This document shows, piece after piece, positions 38,954-52,000 of a DNA stretch of 64,000 bases. Positions within the stretch are counted from its first letter, which is position 1. Each line of letters begins with the position of its first letter. Below the pieces are notes generated by a model. The model saw only the letters and a list, made by a program, of their open reading frames with translations, was not told where the DNA came from and made no database searches. Location of the stretch: positions 47,593,260 to 47,657,259 of the forward strand of contig NC_065530.1 of NCBI RefSeq assembly GCF_020184175.1. The letters are read 5' to 3'. Position numbers and translations under genes: made by a program. Origin of the DNA: Aphis gossypii (taxonomy: Eukaryota > Arthropoda > Insecta > Hemiptera > Aphididae).

Positions 38954-39385
38954 TAGTGGTTCCCAACGTTTTTGACATTACTGATTCACTTAGTAAAATT
39001 TTGATACATAACGGAACACCATCAAGATTTTAAACCTTATTTTAACCATAATCAAGAATCAATTTTTTCTCGCACTTTAGAATTTAGATTATGAATAAAT
39101 AAAATACAGTGAAATTCTTTATAGCTGGAATCTAATAATGTTTATTATTATTAAAATTTAAGTAAAAGTTTTACATTTATTAACAATTTAATACAAATTA
39201 CTATTATAAAAAAAAATGTATATCATATTATTTTTATCAAATGTCAATTTAAATTATAAAAACATATTAATATGAATTTTGGGCTTGCATTTTCTTAACT
39301 AACAAAAATAATAAATTCATATAATTAACATAAAATAAAAATAAAATAAATTTTTAAATTTTGTAGGTTTAATTCGTGGACCACT
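38954..39385. mobile_element. Degenerate hAT-like MITE
   Basis: The left end reads TAGTGGTTCCCAACG and the right end, reverse-complemented, reads TAGTGGTCCACGAAT, so about 8-10 terminal bases are inverted repeats. The interior is AT-rich and non-coding. No target duplication is visible. Confidence 0.35.
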
Positions 39386-40460
39386 ACCACATACAAACCA
39401 ATACCATAATATACTATTAATAATATAATATATTTATATATATATAATTATACAATTAAATAGTACACATTTAGTTATTATTTATTACAGTGTTCATATA
39501 TTATATTATATACGACATTTTTTTTTTAATGTGTATTTTTTTTAAATTTTAAATCAACAATATACATTTTTACTACCTAATAGAGTCTTCATTTTTCAAT
39601 GTTTTTATCATGGATAATAGCACAATAATTATATAGATAATGTAATTTTACTTCACACATATTCTGTGTATAAAATATAATGAAATCATTTTTTTCTCAA
39701 AATTCTATTTTCAAATTTTAACTTTACAAGTAATATTACTTTATGAGTACTAGGTATATAGGTACCTATAATAATTGATTTATGAAATGATTTTAATATA
39801 CAAATAATAACAGTCAATAAAAAATAAATTAAATGCATGCAACCCGATAATTGAAACTGCATCATACAAGTATAGAGTTCTGAGCTGCATTATAAGAGCA
39901 ATGCAAAAATAATCATTTACGAGGTCAAACGTAGAAGGCCAAGCACGGAGCGACGAGCGTTGTCTTTTGGCATTTCGCAACCTTACGGCGTTTCCGCACT
40001 AGTAAATTTTCTGTAGTATATTGGTGTTAAAATACCATGTGGCACCTTTTGACTTAAGAGCCTTGAACAAACTGAGACGAAAGTCCAATTTTGTTAAACA
40101 AAAATAAAAACGTGAGACCATCACAGACTTCAGCTAGGGCACAAATTTATATATCTTACACTAGATTTTTACAAGCAAGGCCATCAAGTTAAAATCGTAA
40201 AAACCCTATAGTAATTATAATGATCCGTATACATAGTAACTGTATTATAACATTTTCCATTATGGTGAATGCCGTAAAACATAACGTACATTTTTAATGA
40301 TGATGAGTGATGACTGTTGAGAATGCTAAAGTTGTACGAACTATTTTGATAATTCTTAATAATATAACAATCTCGTTCTAAGATGTATTCGTAATAGTTA
40401 AATACTTTTTATTATTTACTTGATTAATATATACATCATACATTCATACGTATGTATCAT
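39386..40460. other. AT-rich DNA with one unexplained GC-richer patch
   Basis: The patch at about 39895-39995 (around cacggagcgacgagcg and ccttacggcgtttccgcac) stands out. Its longest minus frame reads RNAKRQRSSLRAWPSTFDLV and then degenerates. I could not assign it to a gene, RNA or repeat. Confidence 0.35.
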
Positions 40461-40794
40461 CAGTAGCGTAGCCAAAAAAGTATTTGGGGAGGGGGTGGGG
40501 TTAAATTTTCAATTCTCTCCTATCTCTCCTATACATAAGTACTAACTTTTTAATTTTAATAAGTCGATCAAACATAATTCTAATTTATTATGCATTCTTA
40601 TTTTATTATACACTTAATTAGTTAATTACATTATTTTGATGACACACTATTTATGTTGAAAAGCTTGTCCTGTTAATCATTATAAATAAATATAAGTACT
40701 ATGTCTTAAAATGATTGCATGTTTTAAAAAATAAGACACACTTCGAGGGCAGTTATAATTCGTTAACCCCCCCCCCCTCCCAGCAACGCTACTA
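40461..40794. mobile_element. hAT-type MITE with G/C-run ends
   Basis: The left end CAGTAGCGTAGCC and the right end (reverse complement TAGTAGCGTTGCT) are inverted repeats. The left flank TGTATCAT and right flank TTTATCAT form a 7/8 match, the 8-bp duplication length expected of hAT. Subterminal G-rich (left) and C-run (right) tracts are also inverted. Non-coding, 334 bp. Confidence 0.65.
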
Positions 40795-41366
40795 TTTATC
40801 ATAACACTTCAGATGACATATATATTAATTTAATTCATTTCTATAAATACCATAATATGTATTTAATATCTATGTACCTAGTGAAGTTTTTAACGTGTAT
40901 ATCATATACTAGTAATAAATTACTAATAATTTATTATACTACGAAAATCTCAATTTTCTTTAGATAAGTAATTCTTGTGTGATTGACGGTATCTTAAAGT
41001 ATAATACGGATTTATTTATTTTTTAAAAGTTTTTCATATTAAAAGCGTATTTTAAAGTTTTAAATATCCGTCGTCGTAAGTGATGCTAAATAACATTTGT
41101 AGTTTCCATACATTGTTTAGATAGGTATTATGTTTTATCATATTTAAATGTGAACTGTTATAAAAGCGCCAAAACTTATATAAGTTATAGGTATCAATTT
41201 GTAATTTTATTTAATTAAAGTTTAGGTAGTTACTTAATAATTAAAATAGTTGATACTAAACTACTGAAGTAAATAGGTACTTTTATAATTTATCAGGATG
41301 ATGTATAAAATTAATTGTAGAATGTAGAGTTTATATTAGTGATGCATTAATCAGGGTAGATGGCAC

Positions 41367-42012
41367 GGGCAAGACCCCGTTCGCCCAAAAATGACCCTTC
41401 GCTTTTTGCCCACGTCTCTTTTCGCCCAAATATTTTAAAACTACTTTCCCTTTTCGCCCAAGAATATTATATAGCACTTTTCGACCAAATTTTTATAATA
41501 CACACTTTGGGAAACACTTACTTTAAATTATTTATCTTTAACATAATAATAAATTTGTTATATTTAAATTATTTATTTGAGTTAATTAGTTTTATAAAGC
41601 CATTTAGCATTACTCAGAGAGTACCACGAGGAGGCGGCTTCTCTTACTCTCCAAAAATGTATTATGTTTTTGTACATTAATATAATTTTTATTTAATATA
41701 AGTAAATTTTTATCAAAAGTATAAATCATCAAAATTGTGTTAATACAATATTAAATAGGATAGTTAAACGACATATACTAATTAATAAGTACTAATTAAC
41801 TCAAATAAATAATTTAAATATAACAAATTTATTATTATGTTAAATATAAATAATTTAAAGTAAGTGTTTCCAAAGTGTGTATTATAAAAATTGGTCGAAA
41901 AGTGCTATATAATATTCTTGGGCGAAAAGGGAAAGTAGTTTTAAAATATTTGGGCGAAAAGAGACGTGGGCAAAAAGCGAAGGGTCATTTTTGGGCGAAA
42001 AGAGTACCGCCC
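41367..42012. mobile_element. 646-bp foldback Mutator-like element with perfect 9-bp target duplication
   Basis: The flanks carry an exact 9-base direct repeat AGATGGCAC (41358-41366 and 42013-42021), the duplication length typical of Mutator-like transposons. The left arm (41367-41589) and right arm (41792-42012) are nearly perfect inverted repeats of 223 and 221 bp around a unique AT-rich centre of about 200 bp. Inside each arm the motif TTTTCGCCCAA or a close variant recurs several times (for example near 41421 and 41453 on the left). No transposase is encoded, so it depends on an enzyme elsewhere. Arm similarity suggests fairly recent activity or gene conversion. Confidence 0.82.
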
Positions 42013-42485
42013 AGATGGCACATCCAAATAAAGGTCACTGCAAGTTTCGAAAGGGGCTGGTCCAAAGGTCTAATATCCCACGCTTCTTACTTTATAATGA
42101 GAATGTGGAAATAATCAAATATTTAGATATACAATTATATAATAATATAAACTATTTTAGAAACTAAAAACAAATGTATCAATATTATTTTTTTGTGACC
42201 TTGATTATATACTATCAGACTTAATAATGTAAAGTCCGATCTATAATATACTTTATAATTTTATTCACATATTGATATATTTAAATGTACTATGATCATT
42301 GGATCGGATACACGGATAATCATTTAAAAATTTAAATTTAAACTTTTTACTTATTTGTATAATGTAAAAAGCAACTTCAATTAAATTATGCTTAGGTATT
42401 TTATAACATTATAGTTTAATCAGTTTTATTATATAAAAAAAAATAAAAACTCATAAATTATTTTTACTACAATAATTATACAAGT

Positions 42486-42671
42486 CAGTGGCGGATTTTC
42501 AAAAAATTTCTGGGGCCTGGGGGGTCCTGTGTTATATTATATTGTGTTAATACTAGGGGTCAGACTCTATGTATGCATTATATGCATTATAAGATTATAC
42601 ATATGTATATATCAGTATCTGGAGGTGTCCAGACTCTATGGACCCCCCCCCCCCCCGTAAATCCACCACAG
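42486..42671. mobile_element. 186-bp hAT MITE with perfect 8-bp target duplication
   Basis: Flanked by exact ATACAAGT on both sides (42478-42485 and 42672-42679). The left end CAGTGGCGGATTT pairs with the right end (reverse complement CTGTGGTGGATTT, 11 of 13). A G-rich block near the left end and a 14-C run near the right end are subterminal. No coding capacity. The intact duplication suggests a relatively recent insertion. Confidence 0.8.
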
Positions 42672-42679
42672 ATACAAGT

Positions 42680-45600
42680 CCCAGGATGTATTTGGAAGTA
42701 TATACTATATATTGTTAAGTAGGTAATAAAAATATTTATAAATATTAATAAATAAATACAAACACATAAACAATGAATTTTATAAGCATATATACTCAAC
42801 GGTGGCTGATGGGTGTATTTGTTATTATTTTTTGCATTTATTCAAATAAAATTTAATGTAATCTCAATGGTATAAATCATTGTTATTTTTATTATAAATA
42901 TTAAAATAAATCTCTTGATAAAAAATAATTAGTAACTTTTTACAGATACATCATTAAATATAACAATGGTTAGGTATTCAGTTTAGAGTCTTAGAAATGT
43001 ATTTTCATTATTGGGGCACTAAATCTTAGTTCCAGTGATGCTGAACTCACACTTTTTTTCTAAAGCGAAATCAAAAATGTTTGTTCCACCCACCAACCCA
43101 CTCACTCAAACTTTTCAACCATAAAATATGATATAAAAATACTTACAATTTCTTTTATTTCACGCTATCGGGCATCGATTATAATATATGTTATTATATG
43201 TAACACCATTAACACCTTATTTAACTTTTTTAACTCATTAACTTTACAAACTCACTCATCTATACACACCCACCCATTTAAGAAATGAAGCAATCGCTTC
43301 ACATCCCATATGAGTTCGGCGCCATTGTCTAGTTCCATTACTGGTATGTATAACCATTAATATATAATTAATATTATAGTACAATATTTTAGAAATACTA
43401 TTAGAGTTTAATTCAAAATGTTTAACGTTTTTTAAAGTCGTTAAATTCTAGTTTTGATACGTAATATAAACAACTGTGTAAGAAAACTTATTTGTCCCAA
43501 AATTATGATGTTGCTTGAGAATAAAAGTATAGCATTATTGACTATTATTATTAATTATTATTATATAATATTTTTATTTTTCAAACACCCGAGTATTTTA
43601 TTTATTTTAAATTTATTTAATTTAGTGTCAAATTACAGTAGTAATGTAATTAAAATATAATACAGTATAACTCATCTAAAAAATAATTGGGCGTCATTGC
43701 CTTAGGGTAGTTTAAGTTCATAAATATAAATTGATATTTATACTTTTTTTTATACAATGTTATTTTATAGGTAGCTGTTTACACAAAAGATTATTATTAT
43801 ATTGCATCATACAATGGACAATACATTATAATAAAATGGTTTAAAAAAAGTTAAGTAAAGTTTACTTGTTTGGAATAAAATTAATATTTGATTCACTTGT
43901 AAAAGTTGGCGGTTGGTGCAGTATAGTAATAACAACGCATTTTATGGCTAAATAGATTATCTTATATGATGAAAACATTTTTAATTTATAAAAATATATA
44001 TGTAGATGATTATACGAATAAAATATATTGAGTAGACGCATTATATGTCATATTAAATGTATTAATTACCTATTAAATAATTAATCAGTTTTAATAAAAA
44101 AATGTAAAACGTAAAATGTTTAGAAAATATTCTTATAACATATGACTTAAGTAATGTATTATAATAGTATAGTATTCGTAGAGGTCACAAATTTTTTGAA
44201 GGCCAAATATGAAATTCAAAAAGTTTTTGATGGTCACTATAATATTTAATATTTTATTGTAGGTTGGTACTTGTTTAATTGAAAAAAGTAAGCGCATAAA
44301 TGAGGAAAAAACCTCATTTAATTTACCATAAGAATACCCATTAATTTAAAAACAAATTCTTGTCGGCGGGTTAGATAAAATTCCTGTGGTATAATATACT
44401 AATAACGACTATACTATAGAAGACGTTTACGGACCGAGACACGTGTAGGAATATACGCAATCAACAATTTTAAACTAACGCGTTTGCAGTTTGTACACGA
44501 ACAATTTGACACTAGAGGTGGCTCGTCTATATATTTTTATCGAAGTGGATATAACGATTAGTATTTGTAAATGTCCACAATTATACCTATAGTGGTGAGG
44601 GATCCTTTTATCTAACCTACAGCAACGCCGCACCGCGCGCTGTTGCTGGTCATATAAGAGTATATTATGCTTTTAGCAATGTGTATAATAAATGATTCAA
44701 CTCTAAATCATTGTATTTTTAACATTTGTTTTAAAACATATCAAATCAAACATTAGCTAAAATATACGGTTTGCTATCAGTTATAGGTAAATCACAATAT
44801 ATAAAAAGTGGACAATTATTATTCAAAAGGGACTATTTGTGGCAGTGATAACAATAATATAATATTACAGAACACGATAATCGACAAGGAGCAAATTAAG
44901 CTGCACAGATTATATTTGTTCACAAGAATTTTATTTATTTTTTTTTTTGTAGGTAGGAAATTTATTTATCATAGTTTACAGAGTACCTACAGATTTTCCT
45001 CTCGTCTCGTAGGACGTGTATTATATACCTAATAGGAACAGAGGCACGTCTAATTATTGTATTATAATATTTATAAGTACTAGTACTTAACATGTTGTAT
45101 AGATATAATCGTACGATCGAAAATAGCGATGTAGAGTGTGATGTTTGACGAGTAATTAATATAATTATTATTGTTAATTCATAAGTAGATGGGTAAAAAA
45201 AAATACGTATTAAAAGCCACAATGAGGGATGCCGACGACAGCATAAAAATAACTATTGTGCAACACTTTTCATTTTGTTTTCGTCTTCAAAACAAAAAAA
45301 ACAATTATTCATTTCTCAACAATATATTATATTATTTATTATATAAGTCTACGCGCGATATAATAATATACGCGGAATGGTCATGATTACTGTATAGCAA
45401 ATAGCAACAAGCCAATGAAAATATATCATATATTTTTGAAAGCAGTGTACGTAAAGAAATACGGTAAAATCTCCAGGAAATCCTGCCCCATAGGGAACCT
45501 ATAACCTTCGCAGTAGGGGTGTGTTGTGGGTATTGCGGGCGTGACTTCTGGGGCTGTATTTTAATAATGTATCAAACATTATTCGTATACAGGTAGGTAG

Positions 45601-45839
45601 TATTATATATAGCGTTGTCGTGGCGAGATTTCACTCTCCTATCACTGTTTGACGGGTGTCGTCCTCCGAAAAGGACGAATTTATTGAAATGACGCTGCGT
45701 AAAAGTATAAAATCATCGGTACCTGTTATGTAACTATCGCTAAATACGTTATATACGACCAAAAAAAAAATGAAAAAAATGAAAAAAAAACACGTAACCG
45801 ACTAAATTTTTTTGATAGACCTCCACCGACAATCACCGA
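42680..45839. other. AT-rich intergenic DNA
   Basis: No supported gene. A small GC palindrome at about 44621-44649 (CAGCAAC…GTTGCTG) and a possible weak repeat near 43030-43330 are the only irregularities. Confidence 0.4.
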
Positions 45840-46530
45840 CGCCGCCACTTCCGCCACTGTCCACCGAATATACCCACTGAACATTATTATAATATACCAC
45901 CGACGTGGCCGTCGAACACGACGTCTCCGTGGCATGTGGTATGCGCGCCTATGCGGTATTTACGCATATGTGCAATATATATTTTAATAATATGCGCAGT
46001 GCAGCAGGTCTCGCCCAAGGTCGAGCGGACCGCTCCGCCTATTCGGTGGTTGCGGCGGCACCGTCGTCGGCGTCGCCGTCGTCGGGTAAAAATGTTTTTG
46101 CGCGTCTGCTTCGGACGACGGCGGTCCCGGCAAGGCGGCGACGTCCTTGCTTTGCCCTTCGTCCGCAACCGCACGCGCGCACACTCGCCGCGCGTCGTCC
46201 GACCGAACGGCATTTCGCTGAAAATCGCGTCTGTGGTCGCCGTGAAACGATGCGCACGAAAAACATAATATATGAAATAAAATATTATACGCGTCGATCG
46301 CGCTATCGGATTCGACTCCGCTGCTGCCGTACAGTATACGTACTACCGTGCGACGGCGGCGATTCAGACCTCCGTACCCGATATATGTAGCGCGAGAGCA
46401 CGAGATTATTCGAAATTCTCTGAGTAAAGACTGTACGAAAGTCGAAAGTCGAAGCCTTTTCCGCGGATCGAACTCCGCTCGACTCGGGGGCGTCTTCAAG
46501 CCGATTCCGTGGGGGGGGGGCAATACGTAG
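45840..46530. other. GC-rich, CpG-dense island
   Basis: Sharp rise in GC with many CpG and CGG/CCG words (for example gcggcggcaccgtcgtcgg), ending in an 11-G run at 46511-46521. Overlapping frames exist in five reading frames with Arg-rich translations, typical of random GC-rich DNA and not of a protein. It could be a distal promoter or first exon of the MYND gene, or a promoter in the opposite direction. Confidence 0.45.
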
Positions 46531-46700
46531 GTATCTACCACTTTGGTAAACCAAAACTCAAACCTATAACGTGAAGTTGGATGTAATTTCGACTTATACC
46601 TATAACAAACGGACCATCACACGACTTGTGGAAGAGCAATCGCCCCTTTTCCCCCCTCAGGGACGCGCCTGACTCGACTCGAGACTGCACTCTTCTGCTG

Positions 46701-47023
46701 CGGCGGCGTAGCCAGGGTTTTTTTTTCCGAGGGGATGATTTTTTTTGTAGTAAAATGTAACTCGTGACGGATTTCACACTCGTGTTAGGTTCATAAACAC
46801 ACGATAATTATAAAATAACGAAATAATTAAACGATAATGATTATTATCACTAACATGTAGTTTATCTTAAACTGTGGTAGTGTGTCAATAAAGCATAACA
46901 GAATACATTATTTTATCACGACCGTATAGTGGTATTCCTATATTATAAAAATTATATTTTTGATATAAATACGGCCGAGGGGGTGTTTTAACACCCAAAA
47001 CACCTCCCTTGGCAACACTACTG
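46701..47023. mobile_element. hAT-like MITE between the two GC islands
   Basis: Left end CGGCGGCGTAGCC and right end (reverse complement CAGTAGTGTTGCC) belong to the same family as the element at 40461. The inverted match continues into a C/G-rich subterminal block (ccgagggg on the left, cacctccctt on the right). No clear duplication at the flanks, so the insertion is old or the ends are not exact. Confidence 0.45.
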
Positions 47024-47399
47024 CTCGTCTATTACTATTTTTTATCTATTTTAATATTCTCTGGGTTTGATTTTTTTTCATCGTTTCCCGTTTATAGAAC
47101 TCGCAGTCCGCAGAATCCTATCGGCTATCACTGCCGCGGGGGTGCGACCGACAAGCCCCTCCCTTAAACGAATTTTCCCAATCGTAGGTTTCTGTAATGG
47201 CTATGTCATAACCGTATTATAGCCGACAACAACGCGTTATAATAATAATAATAACAACGACCCGAACGTCGTCTGGTAGCCGACTTTGCGCGTCGGAATA
47301 AGAGAACCGGCAAAGGCCTCGACCCATATAATATAGGTGTAATGTTATTACAATATCGTTATAGAGTCTGCCGTGAAAACCGACGCGACTCCGCCGGCA

Positions 47400-48252
47400 C
47401 GGTAATGTGGGCCCGCGACGTTTGCAAGCCTGTTGCCGCGCGCGCGGTATCCGTTTCGCTCGGTCGTCCGTCCGTCCGTCCACCGACTATATCGCTTCGC
47501 TCTCTCAGTCGCACACTCGCACCGCACCAGCGCGGCCGCCGTCTCACTCGCTCCGTCTATCGCGCGCGCGCGCGCCCGACTCGTCCCGTCTCTCTCGCTC
47601 GGTGGTCGCGGCCGTCCGTCACCTCCGCTCGCACAGCGATAGCCTTGAACCGCCGCCGCCGCCGCGCGCCGTCCCTACGGTTTCGTTCGCTGTGTGCGCG
47701 ATTCCTTCGGACCAATCGGATCGTTCGTGTCGTCGTGTCCGCTCCCGCGTAGGGTGCCGTTTCCGTCGTCGTCGTTATTATTTACGCTATTTGTTTTTTT
47801 TTTTTTTCGATCGGTCGTCTTCTCCGTTTGTCGTCGTAGTGTGTCGGAAATCGCTCGATCAAAACCGTTTTCGCGCTATAAAAAAAAAAAAAATACTGTG
47901 TCGTCTCTCCGACAACAGCTTCAACGGTGTGTATAGTTATCTACCCACACACGTCGCTCCTCGCCTTACCATGTGTCGTGAACTCTGATAACCGTGTGTC
48001 GTGCTGCGCGTGTGGTACGTACATATGTTAACACGTTATTATTTTTTTTTTTTTTGTTATTATTGTTGTTATTTATCATTTTTACTATTATTATTATTAT
48101 TGTTGTTGTTGTTATTATGTATCGTTCGGAGCTCGTCGCTTTTATTTTCGCGCGCGGCCGTGACGACTGCGGCCGCGGCTGTCGCTGCGACGGCGACGAC
48201 GGCGTCTAAGTAGGACAAACCGCCGCGCGCACGCCGCCGCCGCCGCGGAGAG
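47400..48252 (+). promoter_or_regulatory. CpG-rich promoter and predicted untranslated first exon of the MYND gene
   Basis: A GC-rich, pyrimidine-rich stretch. A TATAAAA box sits at 47877-47883, predicting a start near 47910. A consensus donor (AGAG|GTAAAC) at 48253 could end a leader exon of about 340 nt that joins the acceptor at 48990. Alternative TATA-less start sites in 47.4-47.8 kb are equally possible in such DNA. The exon boundaries are inferred. Confidence 0.4.
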
Positions 48253-48990
48253 GTAAACGAACTGTGTGCGAGTCGAATGGGAAACTGGACCGCAGTGATG
48301 AATTCATTACGCTCTCGCCGTGTGCGTGGAGTGTAGGTACTGTTTTCTCGAAAGTGTGACTCGGGCTTTTGAAATTCCATTTTCGTTTTTGTTCTGGCGA
48401 TTTTCCGTACGTCGTCTTTCGCCTTTCGTCGAGATCCGCTAGAACGTGCGCGTAGGATTGTCGTCCTCTGGAGAACAAAAAAAAAAAAAAAACGAAAGGA
48501 TTAACAGACGCTGCTGTCCTGCTTCAGTTCGTCTGTCGTCATTATGTTTTAGTCGACTTGCAGCTCACCGTGTCATAGGTATAATATCACTGCTTCTCGA
48601 TCCGGGCTACTTCCTCGTCTCCGTTTGAACAGACTACTCGTATTTTCGATTTGTGTACGCACTCACCGGTTAGGTCGTTGAGCCGTTAGTGGTCGTGTTA
48701 TAATTTGTTAGATAAGAAATTAATATGAGAGCGACTAGACACGACTAGTACATGACTTGCATAACAAAATAACATGTAATTGGTCACTGATTAATATTGT
48801 GCACTACCTATGGCATATCATTTGTTGTCATTGTGGTGTACGATTGATATGTGACATTAAAGATGTTTTTATCTTAAAATTAACATTTTTTTTTTTTTTT
48901 TAAGATTAAAAAAGCCGTTGTAGTAGTGATGTCCAATATCATTTTATAGTTATGCGTTCTTTGAGGATTAATTTTTATTTTTTTTTCCAG
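48253..48990 (+). other. Predicted first intron of the MYND gene
   Basis: From the candidate donor at 48253 to a strong acceptor (a long T run then CAG) ending at 48990. It starts GC-rich and becomes AT-rich with a T-run near 48886-48900. Confidence 0.4.
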
Positions 48991-49012
48991 ATATTTCACC
49001 ATAGAAGACGAG

Positions 49013-52000
49013 ATGCAAATTAGCCGCATGCCGATCCCGGCAGATGATAGTGCAAACAGCGAAATGTCTGTTGACACTAGTCCCTCGGATGCTAAGACCG
49101 ATGATTTGGAAACCACAACAAAAGTAAATGGCGATAGTCACAAAAAGTTAAATGGAACTATTGTGGAAAATTCTATAGAAACTGACGAAGCCTCTCAACA
49201 TACAATTAAAAAAGATGAAGAAGAAAACGACGAAGAAGATAATGGAGATGAAGAAGATGAAGAAGAAAAAACAGAAAAAATAAAGGATAACAATGAAGAA
49301 GATCCAGAAATTAAGACTGAACCTTTGTCCAAAAGTACTGATAAAATTGTGAAAAATGGGGTGTCTGAAGAACAAAACTCTGCAGAAACTGTTGATGATG
49401 AAACTTCTACAACTAAAGATGATAGTCCTAAAACAAATGAAGACAAACATGAAGATGTTAAACCTATGGAAGTTGACAAAACTGAAGATCAGACTACTGA
49501 AGATGTAGTTATTAAGAAAGAAACTTCAGAAGTTGATGAACCAGAAGTCTCTGAAGATATGGATACTCAAGAAATAGAAAAGCCTATAAATGGGAAAGAA
49601 AATCATAAGGACGAAATCATCACAACTAGCAATGAAGAAGTATCAAAGAACAGTGAAGAAGAAACCAATCAGGTGAATGGAGAAGTCAAACTTAATGAAG
49701 AAGAAAAACATTTGAAATCTGAAAAAGTAAATCGTAAAGTTGTTGAAGAAGAGGATATGTCTAGCGAAATCAGTACAGATGCACTTTCACCTAAGCAGGT
49801 ATTTATTAAATGTAAATTTCATTAGGTATAGACAATTTTCCTTAATTATTATTTCATTTTCAGATAGATGAACCAATTGCACGCAAAAGATCTGCTGCTA
49901 GTCACGACGAACTTAGTGTTGTAAGTGGAGCAAGTAGTGATAACGATTTACCTAAAGTTAAAAAGTTACGATGTGATGAAGACACTCCATTATTAAAAGA
50001 CGATACTCGAGAACGATTGATCAAAAATATCGTACAATCAAGTGGTAAAAATGAAGTCGAATTAAATAGAAATGTAGAGAAAATACAAAATGAAATAAAG
50101 GTAATCACGGAAATAGCACAAACTAAACGTGATGAGTTAGTGACCCTTATCAGGTTACAAAAGCTCAAAGAAGAAATTATTGAACGATTAATGATTAAAC
50201 TAAAAGAACTCGATGCTGTTAAAACAGACAACAGCAAAGACTGGAATTTGCCAGAAATGTTTCAAATCAATTTAAGTCAGCCTGAACATATACTAAGTGA
50301 AAAGGTAGGTATTTTAATACGATTTGATTTATTTTACTAATAAATTATTAATTTATAATTTATTTTTCTCAATAGAATATCATTGATATTATTGACAACC
50401 GTGGCGATAGTCAAATTGAAAAATCTACAACAAATTGTTACGAACAGAGTATTTATGCTACTTCATCACCTAATACTAGTATCACACCAGTCGCTTCATC
50501 ATCTAATGCTCAGTCCAATGATTGGATATTGTCAGATAGAGTGAACCGTCCCAACCGGGTTCAAAGACCAATACTGCCTAAGCCCTCTTCAGTTAATAAT
50601 CATAAAGAAGGCCGTCAAGGTCCTATATTAGATGTTAAGCTGATTATTGCTGATCATCGATCAAAGAATCCTGAAACAGCTGTGACTAAAAGAGGCCGTC
50701 GGAAGGTGACTGCCAATGATTTTTCAGTACCCACATCTTCAGCTCCATTACGCTACCCAAATCCTATGGGTTTTGGTAATCCACTTCATCATGCCAGTGA
50801 TGGAAATTTTAAAACTAGTAAGTTATAATTGGTCAATTACCTTACCTATTTAATGATTGCATTTAAACAGAATTTGAATATTTAAAAAAATATTATGTTT
50901 TGTTCAGCTATCACAAACACCCATGGAGTTCCAAACAATGTTATGGAACATGGGTCTGAACATAATCGTTTTAAAGATGTTCCTGCTTTTCCAGAAGTTA
51001 CATTGCATCCAGTCTCGCAGCCAATGCAGCAGCAACAACAACAACAGCAATTACAACAAATACAACAACAACAACAACAACAATCGCAGCCAACTTCTCT
51101 TTTACATGGTAAATTTTCTTCATTAAGATTAATTAAGTAAGAAATCCTCCAAATTTCCATTGAAGATTGTAAGTTTTGTTCTTTCATAATATTGATAGTT
51201 CAAAATAAATCTCAATACATATGTATAATTTAAATGAATGCCAATTGCGGGTACATCATAAGCATATTGCTCATCATCATATTAATAATTGAATATGTAG
51301 GCACATTTTAAATATTTTATTTTTATTTGAACCACGATATCATGTGAAAATTAACTTCGAAAAGCATTTAATTATTGATTAGCAATAAGCTGAACAAGAA
51401 ATATCTCATAATTTTTATAACATAAATATTATATACTGATATGTATATTATATAGTAGGATTAAGAATATAAAAATAAAATAGGTAAATAATCGTGACTT
51501 GTAAAAATTAAAAAGCTCAACATTTATCTGGATTAGTGTAAGCTTAGCAGATTGAAAATTATTTGCAAACTAGAAAGAAGACCATTGATTATTGATTATT
51601 TGATTTTCTATACCTATTAATTTGATGTATTTTTAGTAATAATTATTACTTCTATATTATAGGAATTTTAACTAAAGGTGCTGGTACACATCATTTGCCA
51701 CTTAGTATGTCACACCCTCCAACCAATTATTCACCTACATTAGCAAGGCTTTTAACTGCGCCAGAACGTTGTAAGCAAAGCAGAGGAAAACGTCAAGCAC
51801 CTGCAGCTACTGTTGTGTCTTCTAATGCGGTAAATACTAATTAAATTACTTATGTGAAATCTCTACTTACAGATACCTTACAATAGCACAAACCTTTTTT
51901 TAATTGTATCTATTAGTCATTTATAAGTTCAATTATATACTTACAATAACATTCAGAAAGGTCTATATTTCATTTGGATTTAGTATGATGATTGGGTTGG

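Noticed and set aside
41360..42114. Two ORFs (106 and 79 codons) in the foldback element
   Set aside because: They are the mirrored arms read in two directions and show no transposase motif.
44621..44649. Small palindrome CAGCAAC…GTTGCTG preceded by an acceptor-like tract
   Set aside because: Too short to call an exon or element. Kept only as an irregularity in the surrounding region.
45905..46541. Long overlapping frames in the GC island (161 and 185 codons on opposite strands)
   Set aside because: Several frames are open at once because stop codons are rare in GC-rich DNA. The translations are Arg-rich without domain-like patterns.
47342..47988. 136- and 193-codon frames in the MYND promoter region
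   Set aside because: Arg/Ser/Pro-rich translations of a CpG and pyrimidine-rich promoter/leader, with no coding signature and overlapping alternatives.
49148..49479. Minus-strand Ser/Phe-rich frames
   Set aside because: Antisense shadows of the acidic first coding exon of the MYND gene (Glu/Asp codons read as Phe/Ser).
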